This document shows, piece by piece, positions 28,958 to 39,128 of a DNA stretch of 64,000 nt. The DNA comes from Lachnospiraceae bacterium (lineage in GTDB: Bacteria; Bacillota; Clostridia; Lachnospirales; Lachnospiraceae). The position numbers and the translations under genes were made by a program. The stretch spans positions 1 through 64,000 of the forward strand of contig JAAWIS010000007.1 in the NCBI GenBank assembly GCA_022796475.1, in the 5' to 3' direction. The notes below the pieces were generated by a model. That model had not been told where the DNA came from. It saw only the letters and a program-made list of their open reading frames with translations, and ran no database searches. How positions within the stretch are numbered: position 1 is the first letter of the stretch; each line of letters starts with the position of its first letter.

Positions 28958-29794
28958 ATGATTGAATTTCTTCTTTATGCGATACGGCTGAAAGAAAAAT
29001 ATACGGAAGATGAAATTTCAGTTTACGCTGCACAGGCATCCTTTTTTATCCTTCTGTCTGCCTTTCCTTTTATTATGGTACTGCTGACAGTGATTCAGTT
29101 AATACCAACCGTTTCCAAATCCGATTTGCTGTCCATTTTAGTTTCCCTTATGCCGGAAATGTTAAAATCCACTACCGTTTCTATAATTGACGATTTATTT
29201 ACAAAATCCCCTGGAAAAATTCTTTCCATTACAGCGTTGCTGGCAATTTGGTCCGCTTCGAAAGGAATGTTAAGCATGAACCGGGGATTTAACCGAATTT
29301 TTGGATGCAAGGGCCGAAGGGGATATTTCCGCTCCCGCTTTATTTGTACTGGCTACACCATCCTGTTTATCGTTGCCTGCATTATGTCCTTAGTCCTTTT
29401 GGTATTTGGAAGCACCCTGCAGAATCTGATCTTAAACGTTTTCCCGGTACTTGGCCGCATCACCTTTTATATTATCAGCTTCCGCACATTGTTATCCTTA
29501 TCGATCCTGACCATTATTTTTGCAGGTCTTTACACATTTATTCCGGATAAAAAGCAGAAACTGAAATTCCAACTGCCAGGCGCTGTTTTTTCCACCCTTT
29601 GCTGGATTGGCTTCTCCTTTGCTTTTTCTGTTTATTTTAATAATTTCAGCAATTATTCCTATATGTATGGAAGCCTGACCGCTATGGTTCTTCTGATGCT
29701 GTGGCTGTATTTCTGCATCTGCATCCTGTTTTTCGGGGCGGAAATTAATTACTTTTACGAAAAAAAGCGGGCTGTCACAGACGCAAAGGATTGA
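28958..29794 (+). CDS. YihY/BrkB family membrane protein
   Basis: 278-aa protein with about six membrane helices. The amphipathic N-terminus (EISVYAAQASFFILLSAFPF) and late FGAEINYFYEKK are family hallmarks. Often misnamed ribonuclease BN; the actual function (transport or envelope) is unproven. A palindromic repeat 44 bp after the stop may end the transcript. Confidence 0.85.
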   Translation: MIEFLLYAIRLKEKYTEDEISVYAAQASFFILLSAFPFIMVLLTVIQLIPTVSKSDLLSILVSLMPEMLKSTTVSIIDDLFTKSPGKILSITALLAIWSASKGMLSMNRGFNRIFGCKGRRGYFRSRFICTGYTILFIVACIMSLVLLVFGSTLQNLILNVFPVLGRITFYIISFRTLLSLSILTIIFAGLYTFIPDKKQKLKFQLPGAVFSTLCWIGFSFAFSVYFNNFSNYSYMYGSLTAMVLLMLWLYFCICILFFGAEINYFYEKKRAVTDAKD

Positions 29795-29838
29795 TTTTTC
29801 CTTATCGAATACAGCTTTCTCAGCGGACAAAACAGAAA

Positions 29839-29936
29839 GAGGCTGCTGCAAAATTCGGCATTCCTGCCATATATAGCAAAATCATTCGATATACAGGCTA
29901 TATATTGTGTGGTTTCAGTCATTTTGCAACAACCTC
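29839..29936. repeat. 98-bp imperfect palindrome, family P, copy B
   Basis: Arms 29839-29876 and 29898-29936 are inverted copies sharing the outer TTGCAAAAT-type block and the inner ATATATAG. Both blocks match copy A at 5944-6036. It lies between the converging YihY and cytidylate-kinase-like genes. The rest of the gap to 30070 shows no gene. Confidence 0.8.
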
Positions 29937-30070
29937 TTTTATATTTAATAAGTTGGTATTGATGTAGGTCGCCCTCTGTGAACAAGGTTTCACATCTTTT
30001 ATGAACTATCCCCTATCCGCTGTGAAAATTGTATCAACCGACTGTTTACGGCAATCTCATAAACATATCG

Positions 30071-30694
30071 TTACACCCTAAGGGATAAATATTTTTTTAT
30101 CATTTCAATCGTACCGTCTGTGCCTAATCTTGAAGTATTCAGCATCAGATCGTAATTTTCCACATTTTCCCACTCTTTCCCAGTATAATACCGGTGATAT
30201 TCCCGGCGTTCCCGGTCTACTTTTTTAATATTCTTTTTTACATCCTTGGGATCGTAATAGCCTTTTTCCGTAATTCTTCGGATCCTTGCGTCCATATCTG
30301 CATACAGGAAAACTTTTACCAGCCCTTCCATCCCATCCAGCACATAATCTGCACACCGTCCAATAATCACACAATCTTCAGCTTCCGCCAGCTTCCGGAT
30401 CACCTCCGACTGGAAGCGGAATAAATTATCGGCTGAAATTAAATCAGAACCAAAGGAAGGAGCTTTTTTCTCAGGAGTTAAACTGGCAATTACTTTATAT
30501 AAAAGCTTGCTGCCTGCCCTTTCATCGGCAAGATGAAAATAGCTTTCCTTGATCCCGCTTTTATCCGAATTCATGCGAAGAATGTTTTTATCATAAACAT
30601 GAATTCCCAAATCCTTTGCCAGCCTGTCACCTATCTCGGCGCCTCCGCTGCCGTACTGCCGCCCTATGGTAATCACTAACCTCTTTTCTTCCAT
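30071..30694 (-). CDS. Cytidylate-kinase-like P-loop kinase
   Basis: 207-aa cytoplasmic protein. P-loop GRQYGSGGAEIG lies near residue 9, and the later CVIIGRCADYVL and KVFLYADMDARIRRI match the cytidylate-kinase-like family found in many Clostridia next to true Cmk. Actual substrate unknown. The ATG at 30694 follows AGGAGGAGGAAACC; upstream in-frame codons are not used. Monocistronic. Confidence 0.8.
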   Translation of the reverse strand: MEEKRLVITIGRQYGSGGAEIGDRLAKDLGIHVYDKNILRMNSDKSGIKESYFHLADERAGSKLLYKVIASLTPEKKAPSFGSDLISADNLFRFQSEVIRKLAEAEDCVIIGRCADYVLDGMEGLVKVFLYADMDARIRRITEKGYYDPKDVKKNIKKVDRERREYHRYYTGKEWENVENYDLMLNTSRLGTDGTIEMIKKYLSLRV

Positions 30695-30962
30695 GGTTTC
30701 CTCCTCCTTATCCAATGTTCTTTCACAGCTCTCCACAATGTCCTTATTCCCGGCATGCTGTCTGAAATTCCTCTGTATGCCATTGGTAATTGGTGATTAG
30801 CTGCTGATAATTGGTAAAATATACCTGATGCCTATATTTAGTATATCGCCGATATGATGTGGGTTATAAGGAGGGGCAGTGGTTTTCTGTGGAAAAAGAG
30901 CTATGCACTAATTGCCTAAATGCAGCATCCCATCTTGCAGTAAGGAATCGTTCGCAGCAGAC

Positions 30963-32474
30963 TTATCTGCAGACAATACACACTAACACTTTTTTTAATT
31001 TTACTATTACCCTTGAAACAATCGGCTCAGCACTTGCTAACTGGATAAAATAAAAACAGCCGAAGAATATAACCGATGTTATTCCAAGCCGTATCATTAA
31101 ATACATATTTTTAACAAATGAATACACAACTATTGCGGCAATTCCCGCAATTACAATTGGAATAATATAATTCCAATAATTAATTTCTTCCAAAATTATA
31201 TTTCTATATGATTTTACCCCATTACTCATCCAAAAAACATTCCATACTTCAGTAATTAAAGTACCCATTGCTGCACCAAAAGCGCCATACGATGGTATGA
31301 GCAAAAAATTCAAAATTAGATTAATCCACATTCCGATAAATACACTTTGTGTATACCGCTTTTCCTTCCCAAGCGGAATTAGAAGCTGACAGCCAAATAA
31401 ATTCGTTAGAATAAGCGGAATAATACAGACAATTAATACTCTTAACGTCGAAACAGCCGGCAAATACTGGATCCCACATAAAAAGGTAATTACATCTGAT
31501 GCAAATACAAATACGTAAACCGATACTGGTATGGATAATACAAATGATACTCTAACTGAATTGAAAATCATTTTATTAACTTCACTAAACTGCTTATTTT
31601 TAATATAGAAGGAAATTCTTGGTATCAGCACAGAGGTTACAGCTGTAGATAACGCAAGCAGTACATTTTTTATTTTTAATGCTGTATGATACATCCCTAC
31701 TTCGCTCTCAGTTCCTATTATCCCCAACATACTAATATCAAAATTAGCATAAATCGTAATAACAATCGAAGCTGAAAATAATATCAGGATCGGTTTCATA
31801 TGGTGTTTTAACTGATAATTCCCTTTCTTTTTAAAATTAACCAGCTTTCCTATATTGAGAAAATTGCAAATATAGTTGGATGATGTTGAAAAAATGGTAA
31901 CAAATCCATAGGCTAACACACTATTTCGATTTCGTATTAACAAAAAAGTTAAAACAACAGATATTATCTTAAAAATCAAAGAGCGCGTTGTAATATAAGT
32001 ATATTCCTCACACGCCTGATATACCCACTCAACACCTATTGCATTAAGAATAATTTGAATACTCATCACTGCAAAAAGCAGTTTATATTCCTCCAGTTTT
32101 GAACTGAAAATAACCGCACAGCCTAATCCGATATAAGAAAACATAGTTGCAATTAGAGCCAGCAACAGCAGTTCCTGAACCAAATGTGAGAATGCTTCTC
32201 TATCATCTTTTAATTTTGAACATTCTCTCAAGCCATATGTTGGGATCCCTAAAACAGCTATATAAGAAAAATATTGAAGAATTGAATTTACAAACGCAAC
32301 CTTACCAGTTCCTTCTGGCCCTAAAATCCTTGCAACATAACTATAGGTAACTAAGGGAAAAATAAAATTAGATGAGGTTAATATAACACTCATTAACATG
32401 TTTTTACTCAATGACTTTTGCTTATCATTCAGTCCATCGGCTTTTCCAATTGGCTTATTTGTCAAATTCTGCAT
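30963..32474 (-). CDS. wzx: Polysaccharide flippase, Wzx/MATE-like superfamily
   Basis: About 503 aa with 12-14 membrane helices and the family signature YVARILGPEGTGKVAFVNSI near residue 45. It is predicted to flip undecaprenyl-linked oligosaccharide units across the membrane. The ATG at 32474 (MQNLTNK) follows AGGTGA and lies 4 bases after the stop of the polymerase gene. It is the last gene of the AT-rich polysaccharide operon. Confidence 0.87.
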   Translation of the reverse strand: MQNLTNKPIGKADGLNDKQKSLSKNMLMSVILTSSNFIFPLVTYSYVARILGPEGTGKVAFVNSILQYFSYIAVLGIPTYGLRECSKLKDDREAFSHLVQELLLLALIATMFSYIGLGCAVIFSSKLEEYKLLFAVMSIQIILNAIGVEWVYQACEEYTYITTRSLIFKIISVVLTFLLIRNRNSVLAYGFVTIFSTSSNYICNFLNIGKLVNFKKKGNYQLKHHMKPILILFSASIVITIYANFDISMLGIIGTESEVGMYHTALKIKNVLLALSTAVTSVLIPRISFYIKNKQFSEVNKMIFNSVRVSFVLSIPVSVYVFVFASDVITFLCGIQYLPAVSTLRVLIVCIIPLILTNLFGCQLLIPLGKEKRYTQSVFIGMWINLILNFLLIPSYGAFGAAMGTLITEVWNVFWMSNGVKSYRNIILEEINYWNYIIPIVIAGIAAIVVYSFVKNMYLMIRLGITSVIFFGCFYFIQLASAEPIVSRVIVKLKKVLVCIVCR

Positions 32475-32478
32475 TATT

Positions 32479-33750
32479 TCACCTATTTTCTGTTTTAGAA
32501 ATATAATCATGTTTTTTACTTTTTATTGCCAAAAGCAATGCGTATGTAATTGAAATAGAAATCATTTCCATTTCAAAAAACCAGGAAAATGTCAAGCTCC
32601 CCAGTACAAAAAAAAGTAAACATAGAATTAAAAACATATTTCCTGTTTTTAAATAACTTTTGATCCCTTCTGTAAAGAGTTGAAACAAAAAAATAATATA
32701 CCAAATCATTCCAGCCAATCCATATGAAAATAAATATCCATAAATTCCATTATCCGCTAGAAGATATCCTTTTGATATACCAGAATAAACGTATGCATTG
32801 TAATAATCTGCATTTGCATAACCACAGCCAAGAAAAAAATTATTTCCAATCTTATCTATGTAAAACTTCCTGGAATTTGTTCTAACCATGAATGTTCCGG
32901 TATTATTTATAATGGCACTGCAAATCTTAAAAAAATAATCCGAATTTATAAATATAACCAGCGCAATTACAATAAAACATACAATTACTACTTTTCCTAC
33001 TGTAACTTTTTTCCAAAGAAACACTGCTGCTGCTATTATTGCAATAAGAATTAAAATAGAACTTCGGTGCTGCGCTACCAGAATAATATAAGAAGCAATC
33101 ATAAATAAAAATAATACATTTCTTTTGGGATTTACACATTTTCCTGTAAAAAGCTTTGCCAATATGTCAAAATATAATATCTCCATCAAAACAATATTTG
33201 CATAGATCCGCATTCTTCCATTGTGCTCGTACATTAATACATGAAGGAATGTAACCTTACTTCCTGTAATAAATTGAACAACACACAAAAACAATTCAAT
33301 TATGACTACAATTTTTATTACAGAAACTATTTTTTCATAATCTAATGATTTTCTTTGGAGTGCAACAACTATGGGAATGATTACTAAGATATTAGCGGCA
33401 GCAATCCTCTGAGGTGATAATCCCATTACAAAAGGTTGTCCATATAAACGTTTACTTTGATTTGCAGCAATTAATATTAACATAAAAAATAGAATGAGAA
33501 ATGAACTGTTTCGCATTAATTTTCTAATATTTATTTTTCCAATATCGGCCAAAACAAACCAAACAATAACCCATATAAATGTCAATGAACGTGTTAAAAA
33601 ATTACTCGGAAATAAATAAAATATGTGCATGTTTGCGGCACAAAAAAAGAACAGCATAAATTGATCCAAATTAAATCTGCATTTAATCGTCCCAATCCGT
33701 ATAGATAATATTTGTCCGGAATTCATAACATTGTATCCATAGCCTTTCAT
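32479..33750 (-). CDS. wzy: O-antigen/capsule polymerase-like membrane protein
   Basis: 423 aa, about ten or more hydrophobic helices, with a long loop around residues 270-330 (TNSRKFYIDKIGNNFFLGCG...), resembling Wzy polymerases of the O-antigen ligase fold. Sequence identity in this family is always low, so the call rests on topology and on its place beside wzx. AAAGGAT precedes the ATG. Very AT-rich. Confidence 0.75.
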   Translation of the reverse strand: MKGYGYNVMNSGQILSIRIGTIKCRFNLDQFMLFFFCAANMHIFYLFPSNFLTRSLTFIWVIVWFVLADIGKINIRKLMRNSSFLILFFMLILIAANQSKRLYGQPFVMGLSPQRIAAANILVIIPIVVALQRKSLDYEKIVSVIKIVVIIELFLCVVQFITGSKVTFLHVLMYEHNGRMRIYANIVLMEILYFDILAKLFTGKCVNPKRNVLFLFMIASYIILVAQHRSSILILIAIIAAAVFLWKKVTVGKVVIVCFIVIALVIFINSDYFFKICSAIINNTGTFMVRTNSRKFYIDKIGNNFFLGCGYANADYYNAYVYSGISKGYLLADNGIYGYLFSYGLAGMIWYIIFLFQLFTEGIKSYLKTGNMFLILCLLFFVLGSLTFSWFFEMEMISISITYALLLAIKSKKHDYISKTENR

Positions 33751-33767
33751 TTCTATCCTTTATCATT

Positions 33768-34416
33768 TTAATAATTCCATTTTACATTACTTATTTTAGG
33801 TTTATTACTGACATAAACGGTATGTTCCTTATCCAGCCTTCTTGTTACAACACTGCAGGATGCGATAATTGAATGCGCCGGAATTACGCTTCCTTTAAGA
33901 ATTGTGGTTCTGCATCCGATCCATGCATGGTTCCCAATCACAATATCTCTGTCAGGATTTCTTACTGCATTATCATCTATCACCCGAATTTCGTGAAAAT
34001 CAGTATCCATAACTAAACATTCCCAAGAAAAAACTGAATTTGCTCCAATTATGATTTTTTTCTGCATATAAAATCTGAATTTGCATTTACCGATGTTTTA
34101 TCGCCAAATATTAAATGTCCGCTACAGGCAATTCGTGTTCCTATCCCTAAATTAGAGGTTCCTAAAAATTCAACAATCCCTTTCTTTTCCCATAATGATC
34201 TGCAATATTTTTTATCCACTGTCCCAACAAATCCAAATCCTATCTTTATAGCGCCTAAGGAACGGTTATTTGCAATAACCTTTCCCTTTAATACCTGGAT
34301 TTTCAAATTTCTCGAAGCAATAATACATGGACATATTACCCCCCGATGCCAAAATAGTAATAATTCAGACGAATTGTATTAATAATACCTACTTCTAATA
34401 TATTTATAATTTTCAT
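33768..34416 (-). pseudogene. Hexapeptide-repeat acetyltransferase split by two homopolymer frameshifts
   Basis: Three overlapping frames together give a WcaF-like O-acetyltransferase: 34416-34336 (MKIINILEVGIINTIRLNYY...FGI), the middle frame (ICPCIIASRNLKIQVLKGK...DFICRKK) and 34067-33768 (IIIGANSVFSWECLVMDTDFHEI...). The first break is at a G6 run (34339-34344, minus strand) and the second at an A7 run (34055-34061). Adding one base at each restores a 216-aa frame. GAGGGAAC precedes the ATG at 34416. The A7 run is also a perfect A-AAA-AAA slippery heptamer in the incoming frame. Decay, phase variation, recoding or homopolymer sequencing error are all possible. Confidence 0.75.
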
Positions 34417-34431
34417 TGCAAATGTTCCCTC

Positions 34432-35490
34432 TTAACAATGATGGGTTGTTAATATCCTATGTCCTGGTGAAACCGTTATCTTATGGGGATTACAGTTTAG
34501 ATATGCCCCCCACCATCCAAATGAACTATTGGTTATTATATTCGCCTTACACATGGTCATGAGCTGCATATCTCTGTAATTTTCATTCCCTTTATTCCAA
34601 TCGATAAAATGAATCACATCTTTTTTACAATCCAGGCCAAATATATCCAAATTTTTTTTGCACCAATCTACACTTCCTGGATCACTAAAAAAATAAAATT
34701 CGGGATTTAGAATATTCTTTCGAATTATTTTTGTTGCCTGCTTAAAATACCCATTTTTATAAAATACTCCATTAAAGGTCAGCAAATCTCCTCTTCTGGC
34801 ATGAATTGCTACAGAATTTCCAGTTCTTAACTTCTTTGCCATTTCTATATTTTCTTTTTTTTGTAATTCAGGAAATCTAAATATTTTTACTGGATCCAAT
34901 TCCAGCTTCTCAATTCCATATCCAGTTTTTGAAAAATTCAATGTAAACCCACAATACACATTATTTAAGTGATTGGGAAATAAGTCTTTGGAATGATCCA
35001 TTCTTCTGTCATTTGAATAAAACTGCACAGTTTCTTTCAGTTTACAGTAATATGCAAATGGCTTTCCATTAAAACAGTTTTTTCCAAAAATTTTCATTTG
35101 GCTTTTTATGTTTTTTTCTTTATTTCTGATAGGACTTCCATAACTTTTACATCTATTTTCTAGCCAATATCCCTCTTCCGCGAAAGCTTTTGTTATAGCT
35201 TCCGGATAAGACCAGTTATGATTCCAAAATTCACTTTTCTCAACATGTGAAATTATCCTGTCCCAAATATTTTCATCGATAATATCCCTGATATTCGGAG
35301 CTTTAATTCCAAATACAGATTCTAACTCATATCCATTCCACATGTTGATAACATTTTGCTTTTCCCCTAATTCATAAACAATTGTTTCGATATAACATTC
35401 TTCGTCTGGATTTTCCTGTTTAATCGCCAAATACTCTAAATACCCAAGCATCTGATTTCCTAAGCCAGATTCAATATGGACTACTATCAT
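34432..35490 (-). CDS. GT11 alpha-1,2-fucosyltransferase-like glycosyltransferase
   Basis: 352 aa. The N-terminal ESGLGNQMLGY, the central HARRGDLL (the HxRRxD motif binding the GDP-sugar) and C-terminal ITNSSFGWWGAYLN define GT11. The family uses GDP-fucose; close relatives could accept GDP-D-arabinose. It overlaps the preceding glycosyltransferase stop by 4 bases (ATGA). It is the likely acceptor-side partner of the GDP-sugar genes upstream. Confidence 0.85.
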   Translation of the reverse strand: MIVVHIESGLGNQMLGYLEYLAIKQENPDEECYIETIVYELGEKQNVINMWNGYELESVFGIKAPNIRDIIDENIWDRIISHVEKSEFWNHNWSYPEAITKAFAEEGYWLENRCKSYGSPIRNKEKNIKSQMKIFGKNCFNGKPFAYYCKLKETVQFYSNDRRMDHSKDLFPNHLNNVYCGFTLNFSKTGYGIEKLELDPVKIFRFPELQKKENIEMAKKLRTGNSVAIHARRGDLLTFNGVFYKNGYFKQATKIIRKNILNPEFYFFSDPGSVDWCKKNLDIFGLDCKKDVIHFIDWNKGNENYRDMQLMTMCKANIITNSSFGWWGAYLNCNPHKITVSPGHRILTTHHC

Positions 35491-36614
35491 AATATTTCTC
35501 CTGTATAAATTGAATAAAGGCAGCTAACTGTAGTTGAAAAATCATAATTTCCATTTATAATATATTGATCCATCTTTTTCCGCTCTGGTAATGCCTTTAG
35601 CTCACAGAGCAATTTCCTGGCCCACTCCGATGCCCCGATCGATAAATCATATTGTTTAAATAATGGCGTCAGTTTTGCCTCTTCAGGCACATTGTTTGAA
35701 GCTATAACCATTAGCCCTGCGGCCTGAGCTTCTACTGCAACAATTCCTAACCCCTCACACCGTGACGGAAATAAAAACAAATCCATCCCTTGAAGCAGTT
35801 CACTGATATTTTCTGAAGCACCATAAAGGATAATATAATTCTCCAAATGATATTCTCTTATCCGGCTTCTTATTGTTTCAACAAGCTCCCCTTCACCAAC
35901 CAAAAGAATTTTTATATTACGAATTCCTGACTGATAAAGTTCCTTTGCAATCTCTATGATAAATTCCTGATTTTTTTGATAAACGAATCTTCCTACATGA
36001 CCTATTAAAATTTCATCTTCCTTAATATTCAATTCATATCTCACTTTTTTTCTCACATTCAGATCAAAAGAAAATTTGTCTACATCGATTCCATTGTTTA
36101 AAATTTTCACCTTTCCCTCTTTAATCAATTTTTTTGGAAAAGCCCACTCTGCTGCATGCATGGAACAAGCTATATAATCTGTTGCTAATATAGCAACCAT
36201 TTTTTTTAAAATACCATTCATATGCCAACTAAAATTATGGATATCATTTTTACTATTTGTATGAGAATGTACAATAATTTTTTTCACACCTGCCATTCTG
36301 CATACAAATGCAGACATAACAGAATGTAAAACTGATTCGTTTATATGGACAACATCATATTGATTTTCTTTCACTATCTTGTACATTCCTAAAATTTTTT
36401 GAACCGGCATCTTATATTTAGGAATCAGATTTAATCCTAACGCATATTTATTAATATGCAAATCTTTCAATTTTTGATCATAGAACTCTGTCTTTTTCTT
36501 ATCTGTCAAAAAATCAAATTCCAGTCCGAAATTTTGAAGCTGTTCACTAGTCTTCACAACCAACGTTTCAATCCCACCTGAACGTAATCCTACAAGTTTT
36601 ATTAAAACTTTCAT
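35487..36614 (-). CDS. Glycosyltransferase family 4
   Basis: 375-aa GT-B enzyme. The N-terminal Rossmann half begins MKVLIKLVGLRSGGIETLV. The C-terminal half has IGHVGRFVYQKNQEFIIEIA and the E-x7-E nucleotide-sugar motif in PSRCEGLGIVAVEAQAAG. Sugar donor unknown. Translationally coupled to the GT11 gene. Confidence 0.87.
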   Translation of the reverse strand: MKVLIKLVGLRSGGIETLVVKTSEQLQNFGLEFDFLTDKKKTEFYDQKLKDLHINKYALGLNLIPKYKMPVQKILGMYKIVKENQYDVVHINESVLHSVMSAFVCRMAGVKKIIVHSHTNSKNDIHNFSWHMNGILKKMVAILATDYIACSMHAAEWAFPKKLIKEGKVKILNNGIDVDKFSFDLNVRKKVRYELNIKEDEILIGHVGRFVYQKNQEFIIEIAKELYQSGIRNIKILLVGEGELVETIRSRIREYHLENYIILYGASENISELLQGMDLFLFPSRCEGLGIVAVEAQAAGLMVIASNNVPEEAKLTPLFKQYDLSIGASEWARKLLCELKALPERKKMDQYIINGNYDFSTTVSCLYSIYTGEIL

Positions 36615-36652
36615 AATATACCACCTTGAACCATGCTGTTAGCTGTTCCCGT

Positions 36653-37849
36653 TTATCTGCCTATATTTTCATAAATTTGATTTAATATTGTATAATTAAC
36701 TTCCGGTGAGAATTCTTCCTGATATTTTCTGATTACCTGATATTCCCAATCAGTATCTCTTGATTCCTCAAATTTATTGATTGCTTTTATGAGAGCTTCA
36801 CTTGAATTATATTTAAATAGAAATCCTGTGCATCCTTCTTCGACTAAGGAAGCAATATTTCCAATATTGCCCGCAATCACTGGCTTTCCTGCTGAATAAG
36901 CTTCTGCTATAATCATCCCAAAGGTTTCATACCATTGAGATGCAACAATCACTGCCTTTGCACCCTTTATAATTTCAGATAATCTTTCGCGCTTAACATA
37001 ACCAAGAAATTCCACATTCCCAGTTGCCTTTCGTTTCATCTGTTCCAATTCACTTCCTGTACCTGCCACTTTAAGTTCAAATTGGGGCAGATTAGAAAAC
37101 GCATCTATCAGTAATCCAATTCCTTTGATTTGTTCTATTCTTCCAATAAACAGGTAATACCTGCCATTTCCACAATAGTTGCTTTTCATGAAAGAATAAG
37201 AAAAGTTAGGCTTAACATATACTTTTTTTTTATCTATTACCTGTTTTCCATGGCTATTTAACAGCAACAGCATATTTTTATTAAATTCAGTTAAGCATAT
37301 AAAATTTATTTTCCTGTATATCCCCATAATTCTATGGAATTTTGTACTGATAACACATGCAAGCGTTTGAACAAAACTGTTTCTGTAACACTTATGCCTT
37401 AATGAACAAAGCATGCTTTTATCCACGCAATCTTGACAAATATGCCCATCCCGATAAAATTCCGCGTTTGGACATAACAGTCTGAAATTATGCATAGTCT
37501 GAACTACTGGAATATTTTCGTGGATCGCTGCATAATATACGGAAGGCGAAATACGGTTTAACGTATTGTGTACATGAATCAGATCAATCTTTTGAACCTT
37601 TATTATATTTTTAATTTCTTTATATACTTTATAATTAAAAATCGTGTTGACAGGCAACAGCATTTTATCACAAAATGATAACCGTCCAAGTTCTTTATTT
37701 GTTCTCGTATATAAGATCACTTTATGTCCATATTCCTGTAAAAGCTTTAATTCATTGGCAACGACAGTATCTTCCCCACCTGGTATTTTATAATAATTGT
37801 GAACAATGAGAATTGTCTTTTTCTTATTTGATTTTAATCCTATTGCCAT
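36653..37849 (-). CDS. Glycosyltransferase family 4
   Basis: About 398 aa. N-terminal IVHNYYKIPGGEDTVV, then HNFRLLCPNAEFYRDGHICQDC, a cysteine-rich stretch common in this GT4 subgroup, and C-terminal FIGRIEQIKGIGLLIDAF with SQWYETFGMIIAEAYSAGKP. The ATG at 37849 has AGGTGA overlapping the FucU stop codon, so it is tightly coupled to the sugar-nucleotide genes. Donor unknown. Confidence 0.87.
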   Translation of the reverse strand: MAIGLKSNKKKTILIVHNYYKIPGGEDTVVANELKLLQEYGHKVILYTRTNKELGRLSFCDKMLLPVNTIFNYKVYKEIKNIIKVQKIDLIHVHNTLNRISPSVYYAAIHENIPVVQTMHNFRLLCPNAEFYRDGHICQDCVDKSMLCSLRHKCYRNSFVQTLACVISTKFHRIMGIYRKINFICLTEFNKNMLLLLNSHGKQVIDKKKVYVKPNFSYSFMKSNYCGNGRYYLFIGRIEQIKGIGLLIDAFSNLPQFELKVAGTGSELEQMKRKATGNVEFLGYVKRERLSEIIKGAKAVIVASQWYETFGMIIAEAYSAGKPVIAGNIGNIASLVEEGCTGFLFKYNSSEALIKAINKFEESRDTDWEYQVIRKYQEEFSPEVNYTILNQIYENIGR

Positions 37850-37853
37850 CAAA

Positions 37854-38294
37854 TCACCTGACTACCCCTTTGGTCAAAATCAAATTACCGTAAAGCCTTT
37901 CTTCCCCTGTTTGAATAATGCAGTAGGCATCTTTGCTTAAATCGTAAAAAGTGTTCCTTGGCACCCTTCTAATCCTTTTTTCATTCCCATACTCATTCTT
38001 AATTATAGTTTGAAACTCACCCCATATTTCCGGTTCCTTCATCCCTAAAGCCAGATCCCCCGGCTCAACTTCCATGAGCAATATAGGCTCGGATATAATA
38101 TGATCTAAGGGAAATACTTTAACCACTGCCTTTAATATCTCCACCGCACTGCTCCCAGCACAAGTAACTACTCGTTTCCCCAGTGTCTGTGCCGGGTAAT
38201 TTCCATCTGCAATCACCAGGATATCCCCATGCCCCATATCACATAACACCTGAAGCAACTCTCCAGATAAAAGTTTACTTATATTTTTTAACAT
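37854..38294 (-). CDS. fucU: RbsD/FucU-family sugar mutarotase, FucU type
   Basis: 146 aa. LLSGELLQVLCDMGHGDILVIADGNYPAQT carries the His and Asp expected of the active site, and the C-terminal YGNLILTKG closes the fold. FucU interconverts alpha and beta anomers of L-fucose and of sugars with the same ring stereochemistry. It overlaps the HAD gene by 7 bases. No fucose catabolic genes are nearby, so a biosynthetic use, feeding the kinase upstream, is more likely. Confidence 0.85.
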   Translation of the reverse strand: MLKNISKLLSGELLQVLCDMGHGDILVIADGNYPAQTLGKRVVTCAGSSAVEILKAVVKVFPLDHIISEPILLMEVEPGDLALGMKEPEIWGEFQTIIKNEYGNEKRIRRVPRNTFYDLSKDAYCIIQTGEERLYGNLILTKGVVR

Positions 38295-39115
38295 AATCCC
38301 TCGCCTTTCAAAATGAACTGATCGATTGCCTGAGCTACTCCATTGTCTTCATTGGAACATGAAATGTAGTCTGCATGCTTTTTTGTTTCTATATATGCGT
38401 TATCCATAGCCACTGCCAAGCCTGCATAATCAAGCATGGTAATATCATTTAACCCATCCCCACACGCCATTACCTGATCTTGGCGAATTCCTAAATTATC
38501 AGCTAATTTCGCTAGTGCACTTGCTTTTTCGATTCCCATAGGAGTAATTTCCAGAAAATATGGCTCCGAGAAAAATATATTTAATTTTCCTTTAAATATA
38601 GATGTTAAATAAGCAGAAACGCCCTTCAATTCTTCCGGTTCCCCTACTACCATAAATTTTACTTTGCTTTCCCTAACCTCTTTCTCCAAGTTTCCAACTT
38701 TAATAACAGGAATGCTATTATTAAAAGCTTCTTTTAAAACATATTCGTTTGTATTATTTTCACAAATAACTCCCTTTGTATTATAGGAAAGAGGAAAGGC
38801 ATGGAACCGCTTAGCCACTTCACAAATTTCATGGCAATATTCCATTGGAATGGTCTTTTTAATCAAATTTCTGCCTGTAGCACATTCAATCACTTGCCCG
38901 CCATTATAAGCCAGAATATAACCCCCTGTATTCCATAATTCTAATACATCCGCTATTGGTCGGATCCCAATAACAGGGCGCCCTGATGCTAAAACAATTT
39001 CTACGCCCTTTTCCTGGGCCTTTCTGATATACTGCTTATTTTTCTCTGAAACCTTTTTTTCATGATTCGTTAACGTCCCATCCAAATCCAAGGCTAATAG
39101 TTTGATTTCTTTCAT
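38288..39115 (-). CDS. Cof-type HAD-IIB sugar phosphatase
   Basis: About 275 aa. Motif I LALDLDGTLTN, motif II VLASGRP, a conserved lysine in the KASALAKL region and motif IV MACGDGLNDITMLDYAG are all intact. Cof-type enzymes dephosphorylate sugar phosphates. The ATG at 39115 follows CGGAG and starts 13 bp after the arabinose-5-phosphate isomerase stop, suggesting that enzyme's product as substrate (inference). Confidence 0.87.
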   Translation of the reverse strand: MKEIKLLALDLDGTLTNHEKKVSEKNKQYIRKAQEKGVEIVLASGRPVIGIRPIADVLELWNTGGYILAYNGGQVIECATGRNLIKKTIPMEYCHEICEVAKRFHAFPLSYNTKGVICENNTNEYVLKEAFNNSIPVIKVGNLEKEVRESKVKFMVVGEPEELKGVSAYLTSIFKGKLNIFFSEPYFLEITPMGIEKASALAKLADNLGIRQDQVMACGDGLNDITMLDYAGLAVAMDNAYIETKKHADYISCSNEDNGVAQAIDQFILKGEGLC

Positions 39116-39128
39116 AATTAAAACTCCG

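Noticed and set aside
29977..29994. TGTGAA...TTCACA resembles a Rex operator
   Set aside because: The spacer is 6 bases, not 4, and it lies between convergent gene ends, not in a promoter.
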